Assembly: GCA_024699055.1 (NCBI GenBank) | Contig: JAILQG010000053.1 | Coordinates: 23,636 to 87,635, forward strand | Length of the DNA: 64,000 nucleotides | Direction: 5' to 3' | Source: Bacteroidales bacterium | Lineage (GTDB): Bacteria; Bacteroidota; Bacteroidia; Bacteroidales; UBA932 | Shown here: positions 16,923 through 25,186 of the stretch, in pieces | Layout of the letters: each line of letters starts with the position of its first letter | How positions within the stretch are numbered: position 1 is the stretch's first letter | Position numbers and translations under genes: made by a program | The notes under the pieces: model-generated | Told to the model about the DNA's origin: nothing | The model's database searches: none | What the model saw: only the letters and a program-made list of their open reading frames with translations

Positions 16923-19733
16923 ATGAAAAAGTTATTTGTATTCATCGCCGCAAGTTTCGCGGCTCTGAGCCTCAGCGCCCAGGGGAACCCCATGATGCAG
17001 GCCCTTCCGAACGACCCCGCAGTCCGCGTCGGCAAGCTTGAGAACGGCCTCACCTATTATATCCGCCACAACGAGCTTCCTAAAGACAGGGCGGAATTCT
17101 ATCTCGCCACCAACACCGGCGGTATCTACGAGACCCCCGACCAGGACGGCCTCGCCCACTTCCTCGAGCACATGTGCTTCAACGGCACCGAGCGCTTCCC
17201 CGGAAAGGGCATCCTGAATTACCTTCAGAGCATAGGTGCTGAATTCGGCCGCAATATCAACGCCTCGACGGGCTTCGAGGAGACGCAGTACATGCTCAAC
17301 AACATGCCGGTAGAACGCCCGACCGTGGCCGACTCCTGCCTCCTCATCCTCAGCGAGTATGCCCATTACGTCACCAACTCCACCGAGGAGATAGACCTTG
17401 AGCGTCCCGTCATCATAGGTGAGAAGCGCCAGCGCAACACTGCCCAGTGGCGTACTCTCGAGAAGAGTCTCCCCTACTATTTCGGCGATACCAAATATGC
17501 TACCTGCACCCTTATCGGCAGCCAGGAGAGCCTCGAAACCTTCGCTCCCCAGAGCCTCCACAATTTCTACGCTTCCTGGTACCATCCCGACAGGCAGGCC
17601 GTGATAGTCGTCGGTGATATCGATCCCGACCGCATCGAGGCCAAGATCAAGGAGTACTTCGGCCGCATTCCCAAGTGTGAGAATCCCGAGGCCAAGCCCG
17701 AGATTCCCTTCCCGGCGAACAAGGAGCCCGTCGTAGGCATCCTCACCGACCCCGAAACCACCAACGCCACCATTGAAATGGCATGGAAGAGCGAGGCCCA
17801 GCCCGAGGAAATGAACGCCACCATCATCGGCCAACTCAACGACCTCATGAAGTCGCTGGTAGGCCGCATCATGAGCGAGCGTTTCACCGACATCACTTCC
17901 AAACCCGGCGCAGCCTTCCTCGATGGCAGCCTTTATATCGGCGATTTGATTTACGAGAGCATCGATGCCGTGGACGGCGAGGTGACTCTCCGCGAAGACA
18001 ATATCATCGAGGGCTTCCGCGCCTTCTACACTGAGCTCGAACGCATGAAGCGCTACGGCTTCACCCCCGAGGAGTACAACCGTGCAAAGGCCGAAATCAT
18101 CTCCTGGCAGGAAGCTGCAGTCGAGCGTGCCGCAACACGCAAGAGCCCCGAATTCATCCGTGAGCTCCTCAATCATTTCTTCGATCAGAAGAGCTATCTC
18201 GAGCCCGCCATGGAAAAGCAGATCGTCGAAGCCCTGCTCGGACAGATCAGCGTGGACCAGCTCAACCAGATCGTTCCCCAGCTCATCACCGACGAGAACC
18301 TTGTGGTGATCTACAGCGGCCCCGAAAAGGAAGGCTATCCCACTCCCACCAAGGAGCAGATACTCAAGGTCATCGAAGAGGTGAAGGCTTCCGACATCGC
18401 AGCTCCCCAGGGCGAAGAAGTGGCTGCAGAGCTGCTCAATGCCGCGAAACTCAAGGCCGGAAAGGTCAAGAGCAGCGCTCCCGCACAGTACGGCTCCACC
18501 AAATGGACGCTCAGCAACGGCGTCGAAGTTTACCTCCTTCCCACCGATTACCGCAAGGACCAGATACTCTTCAATCTCTGGCGTGAAGGCGGCGAGACGC
18601 TCATCGCCACCGAAGACCTCCCGTCCTTCGACAGCAACGTCATTTCCATGTTCCAGCAGAATTCCGGTGTTGCCGGCTTCTCCGGAACCCAGCTCAAGAA
18701 GATGCTCACAGGCAAGAACGTCAACATGATGCCTTATGTGACCACTCTCACTCACGGCATCTCCGGTTCATCCACCAAGAAAGACCTCCAGACCGCATTC
18801 GAACTGATGTACCTCCTGTACACCAATCCGCGTTTCGACGCCGACGAGTACCAGGTAGGCATCGACCAGCTCCGCGCCATGCTCCCGGGCCTTTCCGAGA
18901 ATCCTCAGTATAAGCTCCAGAAGAAGCTCTTCGAAGTGGCGTACGGAGGCAATCCCCGCAATACCATGCTTTCGGAAGAAGTTCTCAACAAGGCTTCGAT
19001 AGCCACTGTGGAAAGGGTCTACAAGCAGCTCTTCAACGGCACCAAGGGCCTCAAGCTCCAGATCACCGGTGACTTCAACCCCGATGAGATCAAGCCTCTC
19101 GTCGAGAAGTATGTCGGCAGCATCAAGAAGGGCGGCAAGGTCACCGCATGGGCTGACAACACGCCCAATTTCGTGAAGGGCGACGTCCGCGTGATGGATC
19201 CCGTCAAGATGGAAACTCCCCAGAGCACTGCCGTTATCCTTTATCATGCACCCATGGCCTACAACCAGACCAACAAGGCCGCGCTGGACGCAGCGAGCTA
19301 CATCCTCGACATGCGTTACACCGCCAGCCTCCGCGAAGATATCGGCGGCACCTACGGTGCAAGCGCACCCTCCAACCTCCAGGATCTTCCCGTCGAACAG
19401 GGATTCGTGCAGGTCATCTTCCAGTGCGACCCCGAAAAACGTGAGATTCTCGTGAAGACCGCCGAAGAGCAGTTCGCCGATCTCGCCACCGCGGGCCCGA
19501 CCAAGGAAGAGTTCGACATGACAGTCCTGAACCTCAAGAAGAACGTGCCCGAGAAGAGGCTCAACAACAGCTACTGGCAGAACCTCATCAAGAGCTACGT
19601 CATGAAGCAGGTCGAGGTCGACAAGGCTTATGAAGATGCCGTGAACAACCTCACCGCCGAAGACATCAGGAAGGCTGTCGCCGAGATTCTCAACTCCGGC
19701 AACATAATCGAATTCGTACAGATTCCCGAATAG
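16923..19733 (+). CDS. M16 family (insulinase/pitrilysin-like) zinc peptidase
   Basis: A 936-residue exported metallopeptidase built of two M16 halves. It has a signal peptide (MKKLFVFIAASFAALSLSAQ), the inverted zinc motif HFLEH near residue 79 in GLAHFLEHMCFNG, and a second inactive M16 half from about residue 520. A GTG two codons upstream is in frame but the ATG at 16923 gives a conventional signal peptide. It probably degrades periplasmic peptides. The gene has its own promoter and ends just before a strong palindrome. Codon use is highly biased to C-ending codons, suggesting strong expression. Confidence 0.94.
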   Translation: MKKLFVFIAASFAALSLSAQGNPMMQALPNDPAVRVGKLENGLTYYIRHNELPKDRAEFYLATNTGGIYETPDQDGLAHFLEHMCFNGTERFPGKGILNYLQSIGAEFGRNINASTGFEETQYMLNNMPVERPTVADSCLLILSEYAHYVTNSTEEIDLERPVIIGEKRQRNTAQWRTLEKSLPYYFGDTKYATCTLIGSQESLETFAPQSLHNFYASWYHPDRQAVIVVGDIDPDRIEAKIKEYFGRIPKCENPEAKPEIPFPANKEPVVGILTDPETTNATIEMAWKSEAQPEEMNATIIGQLNDLMKSLVGRIMSERFTDITSKPGAAFLDGSLYIGDLIYESIDAVDGEVTLREDNIIEGFRAFYTELERMKRYGFTPEEYNRAKAEIISWQEAAVERAATRKSPEFIRELLNHFFDQKSYLEPAMEKQIVEALLGQISVDQLNQIVPQLITDENLVVIYSGPEKEGYPTPTKEQILKVIEEVKASDIAAPQGEEVAAELLNAAKLKAGKVKSSAPAQYGSTKWTLSNGVEVYLLPTDYRKDQILFNLWREGGETLIATEDLPSFDSNVISMFQQNSGVAGFSGTQLKKMLTGKNVNMMPYVTTLTHGISGSSTKKDLQTAFELMYLLYTNPRFDADEYQVGIDQLRAMLPGLSENPQYKLQKKLFEVAYGGNPRNTMLSEEVLNKASIATVERVYKQLFNGTKGLKLQITGDFNPDEIKPLVEKYVGSIKKGGKVTAWADNTPNFVKGDVRVMDPVKMETPQSTAVILYHAPMAYNQTNKAALDAASYILDMRYTASLREDIGGTYGASAPSNLQDLPVEQGFVQVIFQCDPEKREILVKTAEEQFADLATAGPTKEEFDMTVLNLKKNVPEKRLNNSYWQNLIKSYVMKQVEVDKAYEDAVNNLTAEDIRKAVAEILNSGNIIEFVQIPE

Positions 19734-19754
19734 CAGGAACTAGCCAATACGCAA

Positions 19755-19782
19755 AAGAAGGCGGCCGATCGGCCGCCTTCTT
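19755..19782. terminator. Perfect 28-bp palindrome, terminator of the M16 gene
   Basis: AAGAAGGCGGCCGA followed immediately by its exact complement forms a very stable hairpin 21 nt after the M16 stop. The T-tract is short (TTGTTT), but the position between convergent genes fits a bidirectional terminator. Confidence 0.75.
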
Positions 19783-19783
19783 G

Positions 19784-19820
19784 TTTGACGGGGGCGCTTA
19801 TTATTTTTGACGGGGGCGCT
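19784..19820. repeat. 15-bp direct repeat (TTTGACGGGGGCGCT) x2
   Basis: Identical 15-bp copies at 19784-19798 and 19806-19820, 22 bp apart start to start, between the hairpin and the glnA stop. The function is unknown. Confidence 0.8.
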
Positions 19821-19839
19821 GTCCGCCGCGGCTAACCCG

Positions 19840-21351
19840 CTATCCGCAATGGAAGTACTTATTGACGAGCTCGGCCACCTTCTTGGAATTGCCCTCGATG
19901 TCGTGGCGCAGGGTGCGGTCGTTGTAGCTGCGGAGTTTTGCGATCGTACCGTCGATCGCCCTCTTGTCGAACACGCCCATGGCTTCGTAGAAGCCGCGTT
20001 GCTTTTCGAGGCATTCGGCAGATGCCATGCAGCTGTCGGGAAGGCTGTCGAGCTGCGCGAGGCGCGCTGCGTTTTCTTCCTTGTGGATATCCACGTCCAC
20101 GAAGGTTTTCCTGGCCTCGGCGAGGCCGTCTTTCATTTCAAGCCCGAGCCTGATGCCTACGCAGAGCGCAGCCATAAGCAGATAGGCGTTCGCGCTGCCG
20201 TCGGGAGAGCGCATCTCGAAGGTTTGCTTGAACGAGCCGTCCGAAGACTTCTCGTCTTCCTGCGGATTGGCCGCGGCGCACATGTCGGTCTTGCTCGTCC
20301 AGCCAAGGGGCACGCGGACGAGGGCGGAACGGTTGCTGTAGCCCCAGCAGATATTGGTCGGAGCCTCCTGATGCGGCACGAGTCTGAAATAGGCTACCGG
20401 AACGGTGTTGCCGAATGCGGTGATGGAGGGGGCTATGAGCATGAGGCCGGCGATGGCTCTCTCCGCCGTTTCTGACAGCTTGCCGTCGGCTACGGTAATG
20501 CTCTTGCCGTCCTTCATCAGGCGCATGTGGATGTGCATGCCGGAGCCCGCCTTGCCCACGGTAATCTTGGGAGCGAAGGAGACGTCCAGGTTGCGCTTCC
20601 ATGCAAGGGTGCGGATAACCCATTTGGCAAGGGTCAGCTGGTCGGCGGCATCTTCGGCGTTCACCGGGAGGAATTCGATTTCGTTCTGTTCGTAATTCTT
20701 GCCGTCCTGCGTGAAGTTGCCCACTTCGCTGTGGCCGTACTTGATGCGTCCGCCCGTCTGCGCTATGAGCTGCATGCACTCGGTGCGGAAGGAGTTGTAT
20801 TTCGCGAAAGGCTGGGATTCGTGATATCCGTGCTGGTCTTCTGCCTGGAATGCGGGATCGAGATTGGAGATCACGTAGTATTCCAGTTCGCCCATGGCCT
20901 GGAAATCGATTCCGAATTCGTCGTGCAGGGCCGTGCAGGCCTTGTGGAGGGTGAAGTCCGGGGAGGTTTCGAGGCGTTTGCCGTCACGGTCGAAATAGGC
21001 GCAGAGCATGGTGAGCGTGGGTATTTCGGCGAACGGATCCACGAATGCGGTGCTAAAGCGGGGAACCACGTAAAGGTCGGAGCGGCCGGCTTCTATGAAC
21101 GGGAAAAGGCTGGAACCGTCGACACGCTCGCCATAGGTAAGGATGGTGTCGAGGTAGCTCTCGTCGTTGATTACGAAATTCAGGGTCTTTATGCGGCCGT
21201 CACCAGCAGGGTACATGAAATCCACCATCTGGATACCGTTTTCCTTGATGAAACGGATGATGTCCGACTTGGTGAAAGTGGCGGGAGACTTCTGGAGATA
21301 GGCAATTACTTTGTTGGCGTTCAGCGAGAACGTCATTTCTGGATTGGTCAT
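19840..21351 (-). CDS. glnA: Glutamine synthetase, type I-like
   Basis: A 503-residue cytoplasmic enzyme making glutamine from glutamate, ammonia and ATP. It shows the beta-Grasp N-domain (DIIRFIKENGIQMVDFMY), the glutamate-binding metal motif (ELEYYV), the catalytic KAGSGMHIHM segment and the NRSALVRVP ATP/substrate loop. It is about 30-60 residues longer than enterobacterial GlnA, as in the Bacteroidetes GSI subgroup. Its promoter lies inside a palindrome (21361-21402), suggesting direct repressor or activator control, presumably by nitrogen. Confidence 0.93.
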   Translation of the reverse strand: MTNPEMTFSLNANKVIAYLQKSPATFTKSDIIRFIKENGIQMVDFMYPAGDGRIKTLNFVINDESYLDTILTYGERVDGSSLFPFIEAGRSDLYVVPRFSTAFVDPFAEIPTLTMLCAYFDRDGKRLETSPDFTLHKACTALHDEFGIDFQAMGELEYYVISNLDPAFQAEDQHGYHESQPFAKYNSFRTECMQLIAQTGGRIKYGHSEVGNFTQDGKNYEQNEIEFLPVNAEDAADQLTLAKWVIRTLAWKRNLDVSFAPKITVGKAGSGMHIHMRLMKDGKSITVADGKLSETAERAIAGLMLIAPSITAFGNTVPVAYFRLVPHQEAPTNICWGYSNRSALVRVPLGWTSKTDMCAAANPQEDEKSSDGSFKQTFEMRSPDGSANAYLLMAALCVGIRLGLEMKDGLAEARKTFVDVDIHKEENAARLAQLDSLPDSCMASAECLEKQRGFYEAMGVFDKRAIDGTIAKLRSYNDRTLRHDIEGNSKKVAELVNKYFHCG

Positions 21352-21360
21352 AGTGTTATT

Positions 21361-21408
21361 CGGTCATTAAAAGTACGCAAAGATACGCTTTTTTAATGAC
21401 CGTTGCAA
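21361..21408 (-). promoter_or_regulatory. glnA promoter embedded in a 12-bp inverted repeat
   Basis: The arms CGGTCATTAAAA (21361-21372) and TTTTAATGACCG (21391-21402) are exact complements. The minus-strand -7 TATCTTTG occupies 21378-21385, and its midpoint coincides with the palindrome midpoint (21381.5). A -33 TTG is at 21406-21408. The predicted transcript starts near 21371, so both arms cannot be in the glnA message: this is a DNA operator rather than an RNA hairpin for glnA. Confidence 0.65.
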
Positions 21409-21410
21409 TA

Positions 21411-21638
21411 TCAGAACAGGGTCGGATGATTCTCGTCGAGTTCTTTGAGCACGTGTTCCATGGTGGCCTGCCTGATAAGGCTGCTGAGCGACCTGGTACC
21501 GAACTTCCTGCGGTACTCGTCGACGGCGGCAAGCTCACGCTTGTTGAAGAAGACCGACTTGCGGATGGTGCGCTTCAAGGCCGCTTTTTCTTTGTCCTGA
21601 TAGCGGATGTCCACTCCGCCGTTTTTCTTTCTTGCCAT
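21411..21638 (-). CDS. Small ribbon-helix-helix-like protein (75 aa)
   Basis: I do not recognise a named family. The 75-residue product starts MARKKNGGVDIRY, then RTIRKSVFFNKRELAAVDEY suggests the beta-strand and first helix of a ribbon-helix-helix fold, and SLSSLIRQATMEHVLKEL the second helix, so it could be a small DNA-binding regulator. A promoter (21661-21690) lies just upstream, ruling out the longer frame starting at 21722. Its stop is 59 nt from the glnA start and 9 nt outside the glnA palindrome, making it a candidate regulator of glnA; that link is inference. Confidence 0.65.
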   Translation of the reverse strand: MARKKNGGVDIRYQDKEKAALKRTIRKSVFFNKRELAAVDEYRRKFGTRSLSSLIRQATMEHVLKELDENHPTLF

Positions 21639-21660
21639 AACCCTTTGATATTCAGTCTTA

Positions 21661-21690
21661 CAAATATACGAAATAATCAGGTAAAAGCAA
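21661..21690 (-). promoter_or_regulatory. Promoter for the small RHH-like gene
   Basis: Minus-strand TATATTTG (21661-21668) with TTG at 21688-21690, spacer 19 bp. It predicts a 16-nt leader to the ATG at 21638. Confidence 0.68.
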
Positions 21691-23301
21691 TTACTGCCGT
21701 CTTCGGATGAGCAGCAAGACAATCAGCCAGGCGAAGAGGAGCAGGAAGCCCAGGGTGCACACGCGCCCGGTGATGTCTCCGTATTCCACGAAGAAAGTAC
21801 GCCTGTCGCTGAGGTTGACCTTGCCCGACAGCGTGGTCCTTTCCCACCAGGGGGTCTCGGAAAGATACTCACCCCGCTGGTTGATGATTCCCGAAATGCC
21901 GGTATTGCCGCAGCGGGCGATATCCCTGCGGAGTTCTATGGCCCTGAGCGACGCATAGCTGGCATGCTGCCTGTAGCCGGGGGTATCGCCCCACCAGGCA
22001 TCGTTGGTGATGATAGTCATGAACCTTGCGCCAGCTTTAACATAACCGGTGCAATACTCCGGATAAACCGACTCGTAGCAGATGGCGCAGCCGAACGGGA
22101 CCGACGTGGAATCGCTCCCGACGTAATTGAGGGCGGTAATTTCGGGCTGCCCGATGCAGCGCCCCATGAGGCCGCCGAGTTTGTCGTCGATGGGCACGAA
22201 GAGCTTCGGATACGGAGTCATCTCCACACCCACAACCAGTTTGCTCTTGTGGAAGAGGTCATAACGACCCGTGCCGTCAGTGCAGAATGCAGTATTCCGG
22301 TTTTCGAGCCAGCCGCTTCCGAACTTGCGCGCCAGGATGGACGGAGCTTCCGTCTGATTGAAGAACTCGTACGTGGAAGCGCCGAACAGCAGGTTCGCCC
22401 CGGGACGGGTCTTCAGGAACTGCGAGAATGCCGTCCAGGTTTTGGAATCGCCTATGTCGTTCAGGAAAATGTCGCTGGTAAACGTCTCAGGGCCAATGAG
22501 AAGCCCTTCGAACGAAGGACCGGCCGCCTCGGAGAACTGGCCGATAAGCACCTCGTTCTGCTGCTCCTGCGTCATCGACTTGAATTTCTGGTAAGGGTCG
22601 AAATTCGGTTGGGCGATGACTACGTTCACTGTCCCTTCGGACTCCTCGGAGAAATGATGCCAGATATGGGCGGAAGCGGCATAAGGCAGCGCGATCACCA
22701 GCACCGTAGCAAGTACAGACGCCCATTTGGCGAAGCGCTTCCAACGGAACCAGGAGCCTTCCAGCACGCTGACCATGATCCAGAAGATACCGAGGTTGGA
22801 CAGCCAGATCCAGAGCGAGCCGCCCAGGGTGCCGGTAAACTCGTACCATTGCACGCTCCTGATGCTGCGGGCGAAGGCGTTGCCCAGCACCAGCCAGGGC
22901 CACGATATCTGCGCCTGCACCATGTACCAGCGCTCCCAGGCAATCCAGAAGAACATCAGGAACAGATATGGCAGGATGCCGCCGAAACGCTTTTTGGACA
23001 GCCGGAAGAAGCCGAAGATGACCGACATCTGCAGAGAGTTGGCGAGCACCGCGAAGATGCCGCCTCCTATCGTGGCGTTGCATACCCAGAAGGTGGTGGC
23101 GGCGTTCCAGAGCACGAAGGCGCTGTAATGCCATATCCAGAAACGGCGCACTTCATTCTGCTGGGCGACCCTTTCTGCCGCAAGCAGGGGCACGAAGCCG
23201 ATGAGTGACAGGAAGCCCAGATGTGGCACAAGCCACGGGAGGCTCATCAGTGCGGCGAAAATCAGCACCAGTATCCAAAGTGTTCCGTAGGGTTTACGCA
23301 T
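21691..23301 (-). CDS. lnt: Apolipoprotein N-acyltransferase
   Basis: A 536-residue inner-membrane enzyme adding the third acyl chain to lipoproteins. It has N-terminal transmembrane helices followed by a periplasmic nitrilase-type domain with the triad Glu in IGPETF (near residue 274), Lys in HKSKLVVG (near 352) and Cys in CAICYES (near 405), and a final membrane segment (LLLFAWLIVLLLI). It overlaps the upstream pseudouridine synthase gene by 8 nt, placing it in the PASTA-rluD-lnt operon. Lipoproteins in the window (32637-33002, 60754-63072) would be substrates. Confidence 0.95.
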   Translation of the reverse strand: MRKPYGTLWILVLIFAALMSLPWLVPHLGFLSLIGFVPLLAAERVAQQNEVRRFWIWHYSAFVLWNAATTFWVCNATIGGGIFAVLANSLQMSVIFGFFRLSKKRFGGILPYLFLMFFWIAWERWYMVQAQISWPWLVLGNAFARSIRSVQWYEFTGTLGGSLWIWLSNLGIFWIMVSVLEGSWFRWKRFAKWASVLATVLVIALPYAASAHIWHHFSEESEGTVNVVIAQPNFDPYQKFKSMTQEQQNEVLIGQFSEAAGPSFEGLLIGPETFTSDIFLNDIGDSKTWTAFSQFLKTRPGANLLFGASTYEFFNQTEAPSILARKFGSGWLENRNTAFCTDGTGRYDLFHKSKLVVGVEMTPYPKLFVPIDDKLGGLMGRCIGQPEITALNYVGSDSTSVPFGCAICYESVYPEYCTGYVKAGARFMTIITNDAWWGDTPGYRQHASYASLRAIELRRDIARCGNTGISGIINQRGEYLSETPWWERTTLSGKVNLSDRRTFFVEYGDITGRVCTLGFLLLFAWLIVLLLIRRRQ

Positions 23302-24349
23302 CTTCCATTTCCTCCTGCGGCATGTTGCCGCTGTATTTGCGCCATTTGTCCAGCAGGGCCGTCATGTCCTGCGGAAGCGGCGTGTCGAACTGTATCCATT
23401 TGCGCGTGCGCGGATGGACGAATCCAAGCGTCTTGGCGTGAAGTGCCTGCCTTGGGCATATTTCGAAGCAGTTGTGGATGAACTGCCTGTATTTCGCATA
23501 GATGGTGCCCTTCCTGATAGTCGCGCCGCCGTACTTTTCATCGTTGAAGAGCGGATGGCCGATGGACGCCATGTGCACCCTGATCTGGTGGGTGCGGCCC
23601 GTTTCCAGAGAGCATTCCAGCAGGGTTACGAAACCAAAGCGTTCCAGCACCCGGAAATGTGTGACGGCCCGTTTGCCGTCTTCGGAATTCCTGGCCACCC
23701 TGAAGCGGGTGCGCTCGGACGGATCCCTTTCGAGGTTTGCATCCACCGTGCCTTCGTCTTCCTTTACATCCCCCCAGACCACGGCCTGATACCTGCGGTC
23801 GATGCTGTGCTCATAGAACTGGTGGGACAAGCTCATCTGCGCCTCGTCGCTCTTGGCCACGACCAGAAGGCCACTGGTGTCCTTGTCTATCCTGTGGACC
23901 AGCACCCCCAGGCGATCGTCGTCGGGAGACTCCGGAGAAAGGTGAAGGTAGAAAGCAAGGGCGTTTACGAGGGTGGCATCATAGTGTCCGTGGCCGGGGT
24001 GGACCACCATGCCGGCGGGCTTGTTTATGACGAGGACATCTTCGTCCTCATAGAAAATGTCGAGGGGTATATCCTGCGGGATGACTTCCACGCCGCGCCG
24101 CTCGTAGGGCATCACGAAACGGATGACGTCGCCGGGGCGGACGAGCTGGTTGGCCTTCACCGCCTTGTCCCCCACTTTCACGTAACCTTCCTTGATTGCA
24201 AGCTGGATGCGGTTGCGGGAGGTCTTCTCGAGATGGGTGGCCATGTACTTGTCCACCCGCACGGGCTCCTGGCCGGCGTCGACGGTGAGCCGGAAATGTT
24301 CGAACTGGGGTTCCTCTTCCTCTATGCTGTCAATCCATTCTTCTTCCAT
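23294..24349 (-). CDS. rluD: RluA/RluD-family rRNA pseudouridine synthase
   Basis: A 351-residue enzyme isomerising uridines of 23S rRNA. It has an S4 RNA-binding domain (RVDKYMATHLEKTSRNRIQ) near residues 30-90 and the catalytic aspartate in HRIDKDTSGLLVVAK near residue 151. An acidic N-terminal leader (EEEWIDSIEEEEPQ) is typical of Bacteroidales RluD. It begins in a one-base TAATG overlap with the PASTA gene and ends in an 8-nt overlap with lnt. Confidence 0.93.
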   Translation of the reverse strand: MEEEWIDSIEEEEPQFEHFRLTVDAGQEPVRVDKYMATHLEKTSRNRIQLAIKEGYVKVGDKAVKANQLVRPGDVIRFVMPYERRGVEVIPQDIPLDIFYEDEDVLVINKPAGMVVHPGHGHYDATLVNALAFYLHLSPESPDDDRLGVLVHRIDKDTSGLLVVAKSDEAQMSLSHQFYEHSIDRRYQAVVWGDVKEDEGTVDANLERDPSERTRFRVARNSEDGKRAVTHFRVLERFGFVTLLECSLETGRTHQIRVHMASIGHPLFNDEKYGGATIRKGTIYAKYRQFIHNCFEICPRQALHAKTLGFVHPRTRKWIQFDTPLPQDMTALLDKWRKYSGNMPQEEMEDA

Positions 24350-25152
24350 TACCTGGACGGGATTTTTCCTTCTTCGGTGGTGAGGAGAATGGAGACGCCG
24401 GCCCCCATGGTGAGGGGTACCTGGGAAGCGGCGGGATGCTGTTCGTAAACCACGGCATTCAGGGAATCGGAATAGTCGCGGACACCCTTGTCAAAGGTTA
24501 CCTTGGTGACGTTCAATGAATTGTCATGAATGGCGTCGACGGCACGCAGATACTTCATGCCCACTACGTTGGGCGCATAGGTGCGGGACTCCTCCGAGCT
24601 GAGTCCGACCATGAGGTCGATGACTGCACCGCTCTCGATGAGGGTTCCGGCCTTTATCTCTTTGTTTTTGTACAGTTGACGGAGGACGTTGTTGGTGGCT
24701 ATGTCGTTCACGTAGATGAGCCTGCCGAGCGTAAGGCCGCGGGAGGTGAGTTCCGCCTTTGCCTGGCGCATGGAATAGCCCTCCAGCAAGGGCATCATGA
24801 CCTTCTTGGGTACAACCGCGTTGATTGTGAGCAGGACCCTCCGGCCTTTCTTGACCTTACTGCCAGCCACCGGATTCTGGGAGAAGACCGCCCCCCTCTG
24901 CATGCGGCGCACGTACACCGAATCGACCACCTTCACCTTCACGCCCGCATGCTCTGCGGTATATTTGGCTTCGGAGAAGGTCATATTGGTGAAATCGGGA
25001 ACGGAAAACTCCTTCCCGTGCTGGGTGATGACGGAAAGGAGTATGTTTATCACGAGAACCAGGCCGACGATGAAGACGACGGCCCAGATAAGATTCTTTA
25101 CTATCCAGTTGCTGAGGAAACCCTGTTTCTTCTTTGGTGATTCTTCTTCCAT
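24349..25152 (-). CDS. Membrane-anchored PASTA-domain protein
   Basis: A 267-residue protein with a short cytoplasmic tail, one transmembrane helix (WAVVFIVGLVLVINILLSVI) and about three extracytoplasmic PASTA repeats, domains that in other bacteria bind peptidoglycan muropeptides or beta-lactams. There is no kinase or penicillin-binding domain, so it is probably a cell-wall-associated accessory. The ATG at 25152 is chosen over a TTG at 25161 because the TTG lies within the -7 element. It is first gene of an operon with rluD and lnt. Confidence 0.87.
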   Translation of the reverse strand: MEEESPKKKQGFLSNWIVKNLIWAVVFIVGLVLVINILLSVITQHGKEFSVPDFTNMTFSEAKYTAEHAGVKVKVVDSVYVRRMQRGAVFSQNPVAGSKVKKGRRVLLTINAVVPKKVMMPLLEGYSMRQAKAELTSRGLTLGRLIYVNDIATNNVLRQLYKNKEIKAGTLIESGAVIDLMVGLSSEESRTYAPNVVGMKYLRAVDAIHDNSLNVTKVTFDKGVRDYSDSLNAVVYEQHPAASQVPLTMGAGVSILLTTEEGKIPSR

Positions 25153-25158
25153 AAGACA

Positions 25159-25166
25159 CAAAGATA
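25159..25166 (-). promoter_or_regulatory. -7 element (TATCTTTG) for the PASTA gene
   Basis: Six nucleotides separate this element from the ATG at 25152, predicting an essentially leaderless transcript. No clear -33 element. Confidence 0.6.
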
Positions 25167-25186
25167 GTAATTATTTCGGAGAATCA

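Noticed and set aside
16932-18755. 607-codon open frame antisense to the M16 peptidase gene
   Set aside because: Same codon-bias shadow; no promoter or family features.
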